Below are positions 24,031 through 35,689 of a DNA stretch of 64,000 nucleotides, in pieces. This DNA is from Monodelphis domestica (taxonomy: Eukaryota > Chordata > Mammalia > Didelphimorphia > Didelphidae): the NCBI RefSeq assembly GCF_027887165.1, contig NC_077230.1, positions 342,613,959 to 342,677,958 on the forward strand, written 5' to 3'. The translations under genes were made by a program, and so were the position numbers. Under the pieces are notes generated by a model that did no database searches, was not told the origin of the DNA, and was given only the letters and a program-made list of their open reading frames with translations. Every line of letters begins with the position of its first letter. The first letter of the stretch is position 1.

Positions 24031-24129
24031 GAATCTACCATTAGTTGCCTCATTTCTCCCACCCCACTACTATTGTGGGTCAACAATACATAAATAAAAT
24101 AATAACATTCCATTGACTGTCCCTTTAAA

Positions 24130-24770
24130 TTCTAGCCTACAATGGGAAGGGTCCTTAGAATACAGAATAGAGATTAGAAGTAGAAGGCATCATTCACTCT
24201 TAGCTCCATCACTTTACAGGCAAAGAAACTGAGGCTCTGAAAAAAAATTACCTAATAATTACTGAGTAAAGTGGAACTAGAATTTGGGCCTCCTGACTTC
24301 TCCTGTTGTGAAACAATTAATCAGTAGTATTTGTATAATATACCAGGCACAGTTCTAAGTACTAGAAGTACCCAGATGAAAGTAAAAACAGTCCTCACCT
24401 TTATGGAATTTACATTCTGTGGGAGGACTGTGTTCTTCACTTCCTTTTAACTATGCAATTCAGTATGAACTCACTAAGAATCAGCCTCCATTGGCCATGG
24501 CTCTTTCTATGGAAAGATAGTCTGTTAAACACACAGGGTAATCCTGGGAAAGATAATGAATGTAAAAGTGCTTTTTCAAACCTTTGAGTGCTATATAAAT
24601 GTAAGTAATTATTATATAATCATTATTATTATGCATGTTTAGCCTCCTTAGGGGAGCAATTGATATGATAATTGTAAGTCTGTCTTATCTTGATGGATTC
24701 TGCAAGCAGGTCCCCTAGGATCTCTGGTTGCTTGGATACATTAGCTAGGAGTATCTGTCATTGGATTTGT
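24130..24770. other. MIR, L2-end and THER1-tail relics
   Basis: 24200-24300 antisense MIR (GGCAAAGAAACTGAGG). 24315-24430 antisense L2 end (ATACCAGGCACAGTTCTAAG). 24540-24620 SINE tail (GAGTGCTATATAAATG). Confidence 0.5.
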
Positions 24771-25365
24771 TTAAAAGCAATGAAGCTGTCCCAAAGAGAT
24801 CAAAGGACAAAGGAAAGGATGCACAGGTCTACACAGGCTCACATATTTATACTTACAACAGTTTCTTTTGTGGTAAAGAATTTAAATGAGAAGAATTAGA
24901 AATTGAAGGGGAATGTCCTTCAGTAATGGAATGGCTGAACAAGCTGCATGAAATCCTATTTGAAGTTGGAATCCTATTGTGCTACAAGAGATGACAAGGA
25001 GGATGGTTTCAGAAAAACTTAGACTTACATGAACTGATGCAAAGCAGAACCAGGAGAACATTACACACTATAACAGCAAGCAACTGTGAAAACTTATCTA
25101 CTTTGATTAATACAATGATGAAAATTGATATCTACTTTCAGAGAGAACTGATGAACTCTAAATGCAGACTGAAGCATATTTTTTCACCTAATTTTTTTCT
25201 TGCAACATGGTGAATATTGAAATATGTTTTGCATGACTTCATATGTATAATGGGTATATTTCTTTACTTTTCAATGGTTTGGGAAGGGGCAGGAGGAAGG
25301 GAGACAATTTGAAGCTCAAAATTTATTTAAATGAATTTAAAGAGTAAAAAAAAGTATCATAAAAA
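24770..25365 (+). mobile_element. L1 LINE 3' end
   Basis: Sense L1 tail: TAATGGAATGGCTGAACAAG, AACTGATGCAAAGCAGAACC, AGGAGAACATTACACACTAT, ending in an A-rich tail at about 25350. Confidence 0.8.
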
Positions 25366-25563
25366 TAAAAATAATAAAGCTACCTTTCTTTAAAAAATAT
25401 TCCCTGATTCTCATTCATGCAGATGGATGCTTTCTCCAAGGAACAGTATTAAAAGACAACTGTGGTTGAAACCTATGTCTTGGGCATTTGGTGGGGGAAC
25501 AGAGATGAGTAAGACTGATCCTTGTTGACAAACACAGCTGAAAAATCTAATAATACTAGAGCC

Positions 25564-25935
25564 TGTAAAAAATGGAGACTTGAACCCAGGACTCCAGTCC
25601 CCAGAAGTCCTTGCTCACTTCCCAGAATGTTTTGCAATCAAACTGAATTCTCACCTGGGCGAGATCACAAATTATTATTTAAAAGAGTTCTCCTCCTACT
25701 GAAGGGCTCTTTCCTGTTTCTGCTTGCAAGCAGAGGGCTCCTTCATGATGTAGGTGAGGTTAAAATAGGCCTCTCGGCCCACCTAGCACGTTGCTTCTCT
25801 TACTTATATATTCTCAAATTCTCAACCTTTAATAAAACTCTAAAAATATAATACTCCTTGCAGAGAGAAACGAATTTCTACCTGCCTCAGTTTCCCCTAA
25901 ATTTTAATCATAACAGTTGAATTTTAACTGTTACA
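25564..25935 (+). mobile_element. Solo LTR of the same ERV family (copy 2)
   Basis: Related along its length to the reverse strand of 23443-23762, for example ATAATACTCCTTGCAGAGAG and the AATAAA signal at 25831-25836. TG..CA ends and a 4-bp duplication AGCC at 25560-25563 and 25936-25939. It is 372 bp, about 50 bp longer than copy 1, partly through an extra AATTTTAA-containing segment at its 3' end. Confidence 0.8.
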
Positions 25936-25983
25936 AGCCCCTAAATAAGGGTTCAAAACAACAGTAATTAGATATGGCCATGT

Positions 25984-26095
25984 AGGATCATGGACTCATA
26001 GAAACTATAGAAGAGCCTTAGAACTGGAAAGGACTTAGAACATAGACAACACAGAACTAAAAGGGACCTTAGAACATGGGAGAACAGAGAAGAAC
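25984..26095 (+). repeat. ~36-bp minisatellite array
   Basis: Three units with CTTAGAAC(A/T) and GGAAAGGACTTAG. Confidence 0.6.
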
Positions 26096-26112
26096 TATCA
26101 GTGGGGTGGACA

Positions 26113-26345
26113 TCTAACTGGCTAGTGAGTACTGGGCCTGGAGTCAGGAAGACTTCCTGAATTAAAATCTGACCTCTGACACTGACCAGCTATGTGACTC
26201 TGGGCAAGTCATTCCACCCTGTTTACTTCAGTTTCCTCATCTGTAAAATGAGCAGGAGAAGGAAATGGCAAACTACTCCAGTATCTTTGCCAAGAAAACC
26301 CTCAAAGAGGACAATCAGGCATGACTGAAAAATGACATCAACAAA
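26113..26345 (+). mobile_element. tRNA-derived SINE with RTE/BovB-like tail
   Basis: GGCCTGGAGTCAGGAAGAC head, GACTCTGGGCAAGTCA, GGAAATGGCAAACTACTCCA and AGTATCTTTGCCAAGAAAAC tail. Confidence 0.85.
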
Positions 26346-26859
26346 GTTGTGGGGTATAGTGGAAAGAGCACCTACTTTGGAATGAGAGGTCCTGGGTTCC
26401 AATCCTAATTTTCTCTAGACCTTTTTCCCCTCATCTATAAAATGAAAGGTGTTGGGCAGGATAATGTCTATGGCTCCTACCAACTCTGAATCTATGTTCT
26501 CATGTGATTTTAGAATGCAAAAGCCAGAAGAGCATTTCTAACATGAAATGTTCAAATATAGAACATTTTATCTAGAAAAGGTTAGAGCACTTTACTTACA
26601 ACATCCCTATGAGGAAAGTGGTACCAAGTATATCACCTCCATTTTACAGAGGAGAAAAATTGAAACCTGGAGTGGGTAAATCACTTGCCCATTGTCCACA
26701 GTTAGTAAGTGTCAGACCCAGCATTTGAATTCAGGCTTTCTGGACCCCCCCATCCCCCAATCCTGTGTTGGTGGTGGTGTGTTCTTTTTGTTTTTGTTTT
26801 TCCCATTAGAACTTGCTGTATATATCAAACCAGTCTGGCTACTAAATACCCTTTGAATT

Positions 26860-27115
26860 TGAAATGCCAGACTGAGAGTTGGAAGTGCCCTCAAAGGTCT
26901 AACTTCTACCTGAACAAGGACCCCCGATACACCTTCCCTAACAAATGGTTATTCATCCTTTCTCTGAAGACCTCCAGTGCAAAAGAGAGCTCACTGCCTC
27001 CCAAGCAGACCCATTATACTTTTAGACAGCCTCTTTGGAAGTTTTTTCTTACATTAAGCTGAACTCTCACTCCCTTCAATTTCCCCCATGGCTCCCAGCT
27101 CTGCCCTTTAGTAGC
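26860..27115 (-). mobile_element. CR1/L3 LINE 3' fragment
   Basis: Antisense wording: CTACCTGAACAAGGACCCC, GAAGACCTCCAGTGCAAAAG, TTGGAAGTTTTTTCTTACAT. Preceded by a MIR-like antisense piece at 26600-26730. Confidence 0.65.
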
Positions 27116-27429
27116 ACTAGTATTATTGACTGATCCTGGACATGTTGGTCCAGGGAATACCCCAGAGATAAAAAAGGAAGAGAAAACTTTGGGCACAAAA
27201 TACAACAAATTAAAGTTATTTTCATATTAAAAACTATTGCCCAGAAGTTTTTATAATACATAATTTCATATTTCGCACTGGAATATCATTGTTATTATTT
27301 GCTCATGGAATTCTTATTATGGAGAATAGTTGGGAAAATACTCATTTTGTCCAAATCCTTCATTTTACAGATAAGGAAATGGATGGCTAGAAAAGTAGAA
27401 ATTACTTTTCTAAGGCCAAACAGACAACT

Positions 27430-27765
27430 TATTTTTCCTTTTATTTCTTCCTTCCCCTCCTTTTCTTCATTTCCTCTCAACATCTTTTCCTCTTTCTTCC
27501 TTTCTTCTACCCTTTCCTTCTGTCCCTCCTTTCTTTTCCTTCTCTGTTTTCCCTTCCTCCCTTTTACCTTTCCCTCACTCCATCTTTTCCTCTCTCCTCT
27601 TTCTCCTTCCTTGTTCTTTTCCTCTCTTGCTTCATTCCTCCTCTCTCCTTTCACCTCTTTCCTTCCCTTCTCTCTCTACCATCTTCTCCCAACCCCCTTT
27701 TCTCTTCTGCTTTCTTGCTTCTCTCTTCCTCCAAATGGGCCTCTTTTCTCCTCCCTTCCTTCTAA
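27430..27765 (+). repeat. Polypyrimidine tract
   Basis: About 330 bp of CT-rich DNA. The 178-codon forward frame over it is low-complexity Phe/Ser/Leu/Pro. Confidence 0.8.
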
Positions 27766-28199
27766 ACAGCTTAAATCAGCAACAGCTTTTGCCCCACTGC
27801 AGTCACAGAGTTGGATGGGACCAAAAGCCATCTAACCAACCAGTATCTGAATAAGATTCAAAGACAACAAGGGTGGACCCAGGCTTTGCTATAAGAATTC
27901 CACGAGGGTCGACCTCATGACCTCCAAAGACAATTCATTTCATTTTCGAATACTAAATATTGGGAAATGCTGCACCAAGTCTAAACCTGCCTCCTGACCA
28001 GGGAGAGCCCAGGCCTCTTCCAGCTCTTAGATGAGAAGGTGAGGTGGCTGAGGGCTAGGTAGGAAACAGAACCCAGGCTGCCCGCTGGGACCCTTGTCCT
28101 CCTCCCTGCCTGGGAAGGGTGGATTAGCCTGGGGCTTGGGGAGGGTGGATAGGAAGGTTTCATGTGAGAGAATGGAAATCAGGTGGTGGGAATACAAGG

Positions 28200-28300
28200 G
28201 ACAGGAAATGGCCGGCACGTCTGGGCAATCAGATAACCCAAATCACCAGCACCGGTAATTGAGGAGAAGGAAAATATATTAATCTCCCAAGTGGGGTGGG
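28200..28300. promoter_or_regulatory. Repeat-free candidate element with GATA and ATTA words
   Basis: Contains CAGATAACCCAAATCACC and CGGTAATTGAGGAG. 27770-28200 before it is mostly unique DNA with a MIR-like piece near 28030. Confidence 0.2.
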
Positions 28301-28321
28301 AGGAGCTTCCCCCTCCTACTC

Positions 28322-28570
28322 ACAGGGCTGGAAGGGGCCTTTGAACTGGGGATGTCAGAACCGAAGTGGATCTTAGAACCCAGAATGTTAGAGCTGGCAG
28401 GGACCCCAGAACAGAGAATAATGGAGCCGGGAGAGGCCTTAGAACAGGGAATGGTCAGCATTGGGAGGGGGCTTGCAGACCCACCTAGTCCAACCCCCTC
28501 GCTGTACTTGAGAAAACAGAGGACCAGATTTGGGAATGTGACTTGCCCAAGGTCACACACAGAGTAACCA
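28322..28570 (+). repeat. ~36-bp minisatellite array joined to MIR-like tail
   Basis: Four units (GAATGTTAGAGCTGGCAGGG and the like), then CACCTAGTCCAACCCCCTCG and GACTTGCCCAAGGTCACAC. Confidence 0.65.
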
Positions 28571-28784
28571 AAGGACCTTGTGCTTACATGCCCAATCTTA
28601 ATGAAGTTATTCTTGATTCATACTCTGCAACACCAACAATATACATATGCATGTATATTCCTATTTTCCTACTACATTTAATGTTTGCAAAGTCTTCTCT
28701 GCACAACAGCCCTGTGAAGTAGGAAGTGCAAGAAGGATCCTGGCTGGTTTATAGACTGTTTGAGCTGGAAGAGGATCTCAGTCA

Positions 28785-29640
28785 CCATCTGATTCAGGGG
28801 TTCTTAACCTGATAGGGATTCTTGATTTCAAGGTAAGAAAAAAATTGCATCTATTTTCCACTCACCTGCCTCTCACTAAATATTACCCAAAATATAATAT
28901 GTGACTCTGGGCAAATCATTTAACCTTAATCTCCAAGCCTCAGTTTCCTTATCTGTAAAATGGGGTATTAGCACCTATTTCCCAGGGTGGTTGTGAAGAT
29001 CAAATGAGATTACAGACTTTAAAAGTACTATATGAATGCCAGATCTTAGCTATTGTGATCCAGTATTATGAATCCCAAAGTGCATGGCCTAGGGGTCCCT
29101 GATCTCACCCAGTTTACACATGAGTAAACTGAGGCTTAAAAAGCTTAAACATCTTGCCAAGCTCACACAGTGAATCAAGGTCAGTTCTAGCGCCTAGCCC
29201 AGTTCTGCTCTTTTTCCAGTCTCTGAGCCTTTTTCATTTTCACATCATTCAGCAAACTCTAATCAGGGCTTGTTATATATAAAACTAGGATGGATCCAAT
29301 TATATAGATAGTCATGATATTTAGATGATGCTACCATGATAAAATTTACTCCCTAGTAGATTCTTTAAGGCAATAATAAGTATTTAAGTAGACAGAAATA
29401 TAATAATAGCTAGGTTTTAGGTAGAACCTACTATGTGCCAGGCTCTTTACAAAGATCCTCTCATTTGATCCTCACAACAAACCTGGGAGGTGGGTGCTAT
29501 TATCATCCCCATTTTACAGATGAGGAAACTGAGGCAGACAAAGGTGAAGTGACTTGCCCAGGGTCACACAGCTAGGAAGTGCTTGAGGCTGGATGTAAAC
29601 TAGGGTCTTCTTACCTCCAGGTTCAGCACTCTGCCAGCTG
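28785..29640. mobile_element. hAT end, MIR (+) and MIR (-) relics
   Basis: 28795-28815 CAGGGGTTCTTAACCTGATA hAT-like end. 28900-29060 sense MIR/THER1. 29100-29220 antisense MIR. 29395-29640 full antisense MIR (CTACTATGTGCCAGGCTC). Confidence 0.7.
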
Positions 29641-30155
29641 TGACATCTGATTACCTTTAAATATTACACTAAGGCACAACCTGCTAATAAGAAACAAAAA
29701 CAAATGACAAAACGCAAAAATGGCAGTATCTCTGTTTAATGGAAAGACTCACCACACTCAGAAGGTCTGAGTTCAAGTACAACATCGTTTCTCCATTGTT
29801 TAATACTGGGCAAATCATTTCCTTTCTCTGGGGCCTCAGGTTCTTCCTCTTTAAAAGGAGGGATTAGATAATCTCTGGATCTCTCAAGCCCCCTTCTAGC
29901 TTAAACCCTGAAGGTCAGAGATTCTAAATAAAAGTGTTTTGAAAACTGTTAAGATTTATATAAATGGGAGAGATTCTAACTTATTGTTTCTTATCTGTTG
30001 AAATGAGGGGAGAGTGGTTAGATGGTCTTTAAGGACCCCTCCCCCCTACTTGTATGCTCTCTCACCTTAATATGGTTTGGGGGGGAGATTAGGGAAAGAA
30101 AAAAAGGAGATCTTCTCTGTCTCCCTATGTGCCTTTATTCATTCTCCTCCTCGTT

Positions 30156-30338
30156 CCTCTCCTCTCCTCTCCTCTCCTCTCCTCTCCTCTCCTCTCCTCT
30201 CCTCTCCTCTCCTCTCCTCTCCTCTCCTCTCCTCTCCTCTCCTCTCCTCTCCTCTCCTCTCCTCTCCTCTCCTCTCCTCTCCTCTCCTCTCCTCTCCTCT
30301 CCTCTCCTCTCCTCTCCTCTCCTCTCCTCTCCTCTCCT
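30156..30338 (+). repeat. (CCTCT)n pentanucleotide array
   Basis: 183 bp of perfect 5-bp units, about 36 copies, pure pyrimidine on this strand. 29640-30155 before it holds a degenerate sense MIR and unique DNA. Confidence 0.98.
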
Positions 30339-30493
30339 GTCTCTGTCTCTGTCTCTGTCTCTGTCTCTGTCTCTGTCTCTGTCTCTGTCTCTGTCTCTGT
30401 CTCTGTCTCTGTCTCTGTCTCTGTCTCTGTCTCTGTCTCTGTCTCTGTCTCTGTCTCTGTCTCTGTCTCTGTCTCTGTCTCTGTCTCTGTCTC
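30339..30493 (+). repeat. (GTCTCT)n hexanucleotide array
   Basis: 155 bp of near-perfect 6-bp units, about 26 copies, abutting the pentamer array without spacer. Confidence 0.98.
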
Positions 30494-30679
30494 CACCCCT
30501 CCCCTACATACACACACAAATTCCTGACCAATAAACATAATAAAAGCAAAAGATTGCGAATTCTACCTCCACATCTCTGCACAGGACCACCCCTTCTCAT
30601 CTTTGGGAAAGTTGCTTCAGGTCTGAGTGCTGAGTTTTGAGTTGCTGCAGAGAATGTGTTTCAAAGACCCTGAGAGAGG

Positions 30680-31190
30680 GCCAGGGAGATGAGAGAAGGG
30701 AGAGACTCAGAAAAGGAGAGACGGGGTAAGGCGGGAGACAGCTTGGAGGTGAGGCTGACATACAGACCCACAGAGAGGGTGGGGAGACAAAGAAATGGAA
30801 ACAGACAAGGAGTGATGAGAACAGCAGAAACAGCGACAGGGCATGAACAACCACGAGAAACAGGCACAGTTGGGAGAAGGGTCAAAGAAGAAGAGGAAGG
30901 ATGAAGGGAGAAAGAGAGAAGGGAAAGAGGGGGGGAGGGCCTGTTTATGGAGCAACCATCTAGTGAAAAGAATTCAGCCCCTTTGCCCCACACAGATAGT
31001 CCGTCTGGCTCTGGGCCCGTCTCACCGGGGGATTTGCAGTTTTGGCTCTGCCTGGGGACTCTCGGCCATCTGTAGCCCCTACTCCGCCCTGCTGCTTACA
31101 CTGGTATGGACCTCATAACTATTTCTGGGACCATTCGTCCATACTTCCTGTCTGTGGCTGAGATCCCAAAGTGTTTCAGGCCAAAAAAGT
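30680..31190. other. Purine-rich tract then repeat-free DNA
   Basis: 30680-30945 is A/G-rich. 30960-31190 is unique, with CCCGTCTCACCGGGGG and CGTCCATACTTCC words. No gene is recognised. Confidence 0.5.
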
Positions 31191-31291
31191 GTCCATCAGT
31201 GAAGCCCCAAACTCACTTCATATGGGTTGTTGCTATATAAATTCAGGCAGAGAAAGGACACGGGACAGAAACCAGAGGAGAAACTAGGGGA

Positions 31292-31313
31292 GTGTGTGTG
31301 TGTGTGAGTGTGT

Positions 31314-31355
<42 letters not shown>
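31292..31355 (+). repeat. (TG)n microsatellite
   Basis: Alternating TG with two GAG interruptions. 31360-32125 beyond it shows no gene, only a short MIR-like phrase (31510-31650). Confidence 0.95.
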
Positions 31356-31356
<1 letters not shown>

Positions 31357-32129
31357 GGAGAGACAGAGAAACAGTGAGAAGAGGGATGAGGAGGGAGAAA
31401 AGCAGAGGAGAGAGAACACTAAACACTGATGGAATAGAGAAAGGGAGAACGACCCAAATGAATTCATTTGGAGCAATAGGCTCCTAGCATGTCAGACCTG
31501 CAAGAGCCAGTCTCTGGGGGCATCTGTCTCCACTTGACAGAGGAGGAAACTGGGGGAGAGGTAGTCTGCTATTGGGAATGCAGTGGTAGATGTGGAGCAA
31601 AGAAGATCTGAATTCAAATCCCACCTCCACAGGGTAAGCAAGTCACTTACTCTCCAGAGTAAACCTACAGCAGTAATGAATGATACAGGCAAGGGAGTGC
31701 TAGAGCCAGTTCAGGAGAGCTAAAATCGGCGCCTCTGACGATAAATAGGGCTAAGTTTATTGTTGCATTGAGTCTAGATTTAGGAAAGCGATGGAGGAAA
31801 AGTTAGTGATGCAGATTAAATTTAAAAGTATATTGTTAGAGTAGTCCACCCCTCCCCCCAGCCTGGTTGTTAAATAGTTACCAGCAACACCCCTGCAACA
31901 GTAGTATTGTGGTCCTCAAATAAGATAATCTATGTAAAGCATTATATTTAAATCCCGCTGATTATTTTGCTAAATATTACCAGAAACGCTGCCAATTTTT
32001 TCTTACAGAAGTTCCAAGTAGGGCCTATTTAAATACTATAATGATGTTAATGTCAAAAGTTGTTTTTTTTTTTTTTTAGTTTTTGAAAAATGAAGCTTTT
32101 TAAATTAACAAATTCTCCTTGCATGTGTA

Positions 32130-32385
32130 GCAATTAGGTAGTAGAGTGGCTAGAGTCCTGGACCTGGAGTCAGAAAGACCTGAGTTCAAATTCTGATTCA
32201 GACACTAGCTGGGCAAATCACAACTTCTGTCTGTCTCAGTTTCCTCATCTGTAAAATGGGGATAATAACACCTGTTTTACAGTGTTGTTGTAAGGGTCAA
32301 ATGAGACAATATTATTTGTAAAGGACTTGGCACGGTGCCTGGCACATAGTACCTGCTTAATAAAAACACTTGTCCCCTTCTCTTC
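32130..32385 (+). mobile_element. MIR/THER1-type SINE
   Basis: CCTGGAGTCAGAAAGACCTG head, CAGTTTCCTCATCTGTAAAA core, TGCCTGGCACATAGTACCTG tail. Confidence 0.8.
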
Positions 32386-32580
32386 TTTATTTCACAGTGC
32401 CTAAGAATTGGGGAGGGGGTGTGTGGTTAGAAGGAAGGAAACAACCATCTATTAAATGCTTGCTATGTGCCAGTCACTGTGCAAAAATAGTTTAGGAAAG
32501 TTCATCAGGAAACTTCTATCAAGAAGCTCTAAACTGGAATTTAGGTTGAAATAGATGGTGTCTTGGAGGACCCTACATCT

Positions 32581-32760
32581 TTTTTTAACCCCCAATTTCT
32601 GTCTTAATATCAACTATAAAACAGAAGGTCAAGGGCTAGGTAAATGAGGTTAAGTGACTTACCCAGGGTCACACAGCTAGGAAGTATTTGAAGTCTGACT
32701 TGAACCCAGGTCCTCCGAACTTCAGGCCTAGTCCTCTATTAACTGTCACATAGCTGCCCA
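32581..32760 (-). mobile_element. MAR1-type CORE-SINE
   Basis: Antisense: TTAACCCCCAATTTCTGTC through GGGTCACACAGCTAGGAAG to TCACATAGCTGCCC. Confidence 0.75.
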
Positions 32761-33124
32761 AGTCCCTGAGAACTCTGAAACCCTGTGGTTCTATGAAAAT
32801 AACAATAGCAACAATAATGTTTTTATTCAGTTTCAAAAAAAGTAATTTTTAAAACTTGAGACAATCATATGAAGAACATTAAATATCAAAGAATAAAATC
32901 ACTGAAGCAACTTGTCCCAGGAGCATTTCTATCTGAGAAAAAGAAGGGGGAAGGGAGGGGGCAAGAAAGAGAGAGAAACAGATGATGTTAATAGCTGATA
33001 CTTCAGTCATTTTAACGTTTACCCAATGTTTAAGCAATAGGCTCCGGGGGCTTGGGACAAGGGTCTGACAAATTCTGAGTGATTCATAGTGGCTGTATGA
33101 TCCTGAGCCATTCACTTAATTCAG

Positions 33125-33270
33125 GATCAGTAGCATTTATGAAGCATTATGTGCTAGACACTGGGCTAAGTGCTGGGAAGAGGAATATTAAATAGAAAAA
33201 TAGTCCCAGTCCTCAAGGAGTTTATACTCTAATAGAAGAAAGATAACAACAAAAAAAGAAAGCTAAATGG
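33125..33270 (-). mobile_element. L2 3'-end relic
   Basis: Antisense AGACACTGGGCTAAGTGCTG and CTCAAGGAGTTTATACTCTA. 33270-33600 beyond it is unique with no gene. Confidence 0.7.
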
Positions 33271-33604
33271 GGATCCAGGATAAAGGCACTCAGCTTGAAA
33301 GCATGCTAAGTAGAGGAAGTCTTTAGTGAAACTTGGAGAGGAATGAGAAAAGGCTAGCCTGGACTCCCTCCTTAAATGGGGATTCTGGGATGAGCCATGC
33401 AGTCAAGAGAAGAGGAAGCCACAAGGGCACTTCCAAAGTCTAAATTCCAGGGCTGAAATCAGGCTTCAGGAGGAAAAGCTGGGACATGGAAGAGGAGGTC
33501 TCGAGGGCAGCTCTTTGACCCCAGATAACTGCTCTACACCCAAAGCTCTTCAGGATCCTCCAAATGACAGAGTCCCAAGACTCTCCCTCCCCAAAGATAC
33601 CGAA

Positions 33605-33606
<2 letters not shown>

Positions 33607-33695
<89 letters not shown>

Positions 33696-33770
33696 GTCTC
33701 CCTTTCTTTCCCTCCCCCCTCTCTCTCCTCCCTTTCTCTGTCTCTGTCTCTCTGTCTCTGTCTCTCTGTC
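33607..33770 (+). repeat. (TC)n microsatellite with TCTG variants
   Basis: Perfect (TC)n at 33607-33687, then imperfect TCTCTG/CCTTTC repeats and a C8 run. Confidence 0.95.
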
Positions 33771-34194
33771 CCCCCCCAAATTCTGCATAAGGACTATTTT
33801 TCCTTTTGTCTTTGTCTTTCCAAGTCAAGCCTAGTTTTCCTTGCTTATAATAATAAGTACTTTTAAAAAATGGATTTCTTTCATTCTCAGTTGCAAGATT
33901 TGGGGAGTCTCTGAAAATCACAAATTCATAAAGCTGGAGGGATGTCCATGCTTCCCTGAAGATGAAGACTTCAAATGGAAGGAGAGTAATTGTCTTTTTT
34001 TTTTTTAAACCAGGGCAACAGCCCCTTTCCATTCCTTTCTCTTTGTTCCACAGTGCAAGGGACAGAGGAATGGATTCACTTAAGAGTTCGCCACGTTCTA
34101 GGCTTGTGATGATGTTTACCTCAGTTTACTTCTCAGTATAATGAAATAAGTACTACTTTCAGAATTTGTGTCTCCAAGCGATTGTGAAAAAAAT

Positions 34195-34480
34195 CTCTAC
34201 AAAGAGCCCGGAGCTGCAGTCAGGAAGTTCAGTGAGTTCAAGTGTGATCTCAAACACGTGTCAGCTATATGACAAAGCAAAAAAAAAAAAAAGGAAAAAA
34301 AACCTCTCTCAGCCTCAGTTTCTTCATCTGCAAAATGAGGATAATAATAGCACCCACCTCCCAGAATTATTGTGCGGATCAAATGAGTTAACATATGTAA
34401 AGTATTTTATACTTTATATTTTATGTATATTTATATACAAATTAGGTGTATTTATCTATATGTTTATATTTTATAAGCCA
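34195..34480 (+). mobile_element. MIR/THER1-type SINE
   Basis: GAGCTGCAGTCAGGAAGTTC head, an internal A-run, CAGTTTCTTCATCTGCAAAA core and GATCAAATGAGTTAACATA tail. Confidence 0.7.
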
Positions 34481-35290
34481 TAAACAAGTATATAAATGCT
34501 AGCTATTAATACTATTCCTAATAAACCTTGAAGTGCTGTGGAACTAGAAACCATCAGTAGACATAATGACAGCAGCAATACGCTAATGTTCTCGCCTGAG
34601 GCCTGCTGTGCGCCCAGTTTTCTGAGCTGAGGAAGTAGGTGGAGAAGAACCAGGGACCAAGAAAGGTTGTGGGCACAGGGGAAGGGACTAGAGGCACCGG
34701 GATGGTCAGATCCCAGACCTTTTGCCTCTGCGTCTGAATTTATCCCATTCTGAAGCATAGGGGGAGCCATTGGCGCGGAGAGCTGGGGAGCTGTCGAATT
34801 CATGCTTTCCTATTCCCTGGGGCTTCTGGTCCTGGGCAGACAGAACCTAGAGCTCCAAGTCCTTTAACGTGCCAAAGACAGTGGGAGCCTGGACCAACGG
34901 AACACAGGCCGTCTCTCCATTTTCAATGATCGTTTCATTTCCTGGGTGTTTACTGGTTTCCTCGATTCGTCCCTCAGGGATCGTCTTTCCACCCCTGTCA
35001 TTTTACTGATGAGGAGTATGAAGCGGGAGGGTTTAGGGACTTACTCGAGGTCATACGGGTTGCAGAAGTTACAGAAGCAGGACCCGAATTCAGTTCCTCC
35101 GACTCCAACCAAGCCTCCAGCTTTTAAATGTTTGTTTAAAAAACAAAAACATTTTTTTAAACGTTTCGAAGTGGCAGATTTGAACACAAAAGCCCCTAGC
35201 CTCGAACTACAGACACCGCCCATCAAGAAAAGTGCGCAGAACTTCTCAGTCTTTAAAACCGAATTTTATTCCGTCCCTTATTTTATTCTG
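34481..35290. other. Unique DNA plus MIR relic
   Basis: 34930-35110 is antisense MIR-like (CATTTTACTGATGAGG). The 208-codon frame 34946-35572 runs through MIR and L2 sequence and is not a gene. Confidence 0.5.
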
Positions 35291-35670
35291 CAATTCCCCT
35301 CCTCTAGGCTACTTACGGTCCCTCTCACAGGACTCTCCACCTCCCGCCTCGGTGCCTTTGAAGTGATTGCTCACCGTCTTCATCCCCACCTCCTCGCTTC
35401 CCTAGCTTTCTTGAAGACAGTTCACATTTCCCTTTCTTGGGTTGGGGGGGGGGGGCGCTTTCCCGATGCCCCCCCCCCCCCCCGCTGCTGCTTCCTGCTG
35501 AGATCACTTTCCATTGACTCAGTCTTTTTCATGGATGTACAGGATCATGTGCGTACTATCTCTCACCATTAGAATGCGAGCTTCTTGAGGGGGCATTATT
35601 TGGAGGTTTTAGTTTGCCCTTCATAGATTGTATTCACGGTACTTAATGAATGCGAATTGACAGACTCAGA
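35290..35670 (+). mobile_element. L2 3' end containing G-run/C-run pair
   Basis: Ends in GAGCTTCTTGAGGGGGCATT-like and TACTTAATGAATGCG, the L2 terminus. G12 at 35444-35455 and C15 at 35469-35483 lie inside. Confidence 0.6.
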
Positions 35671-35689
35671 CACGAGAAGCCGTAAACCT

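Noticed and set aside
27299..27835. 178-codon forward frame
   Set aside because: Translation of a CT-rich tract, low complexity.
30022..30640. Open frames of 130-187 codons with Ser-Ser-Pro-Leu-Leu, Glu-Thr or Arg-Gln repeats in several frames
   Set aside because: They are translations of the pentamer and hexamer microsatellites. All frames are open only because the units contain no stop.
34946..35572. 208-codon forward frame, the longest in the window
   Set aside because: It runs through MIR and L2 relics and a homopolymer pair. No domain pattern and no splice signals.
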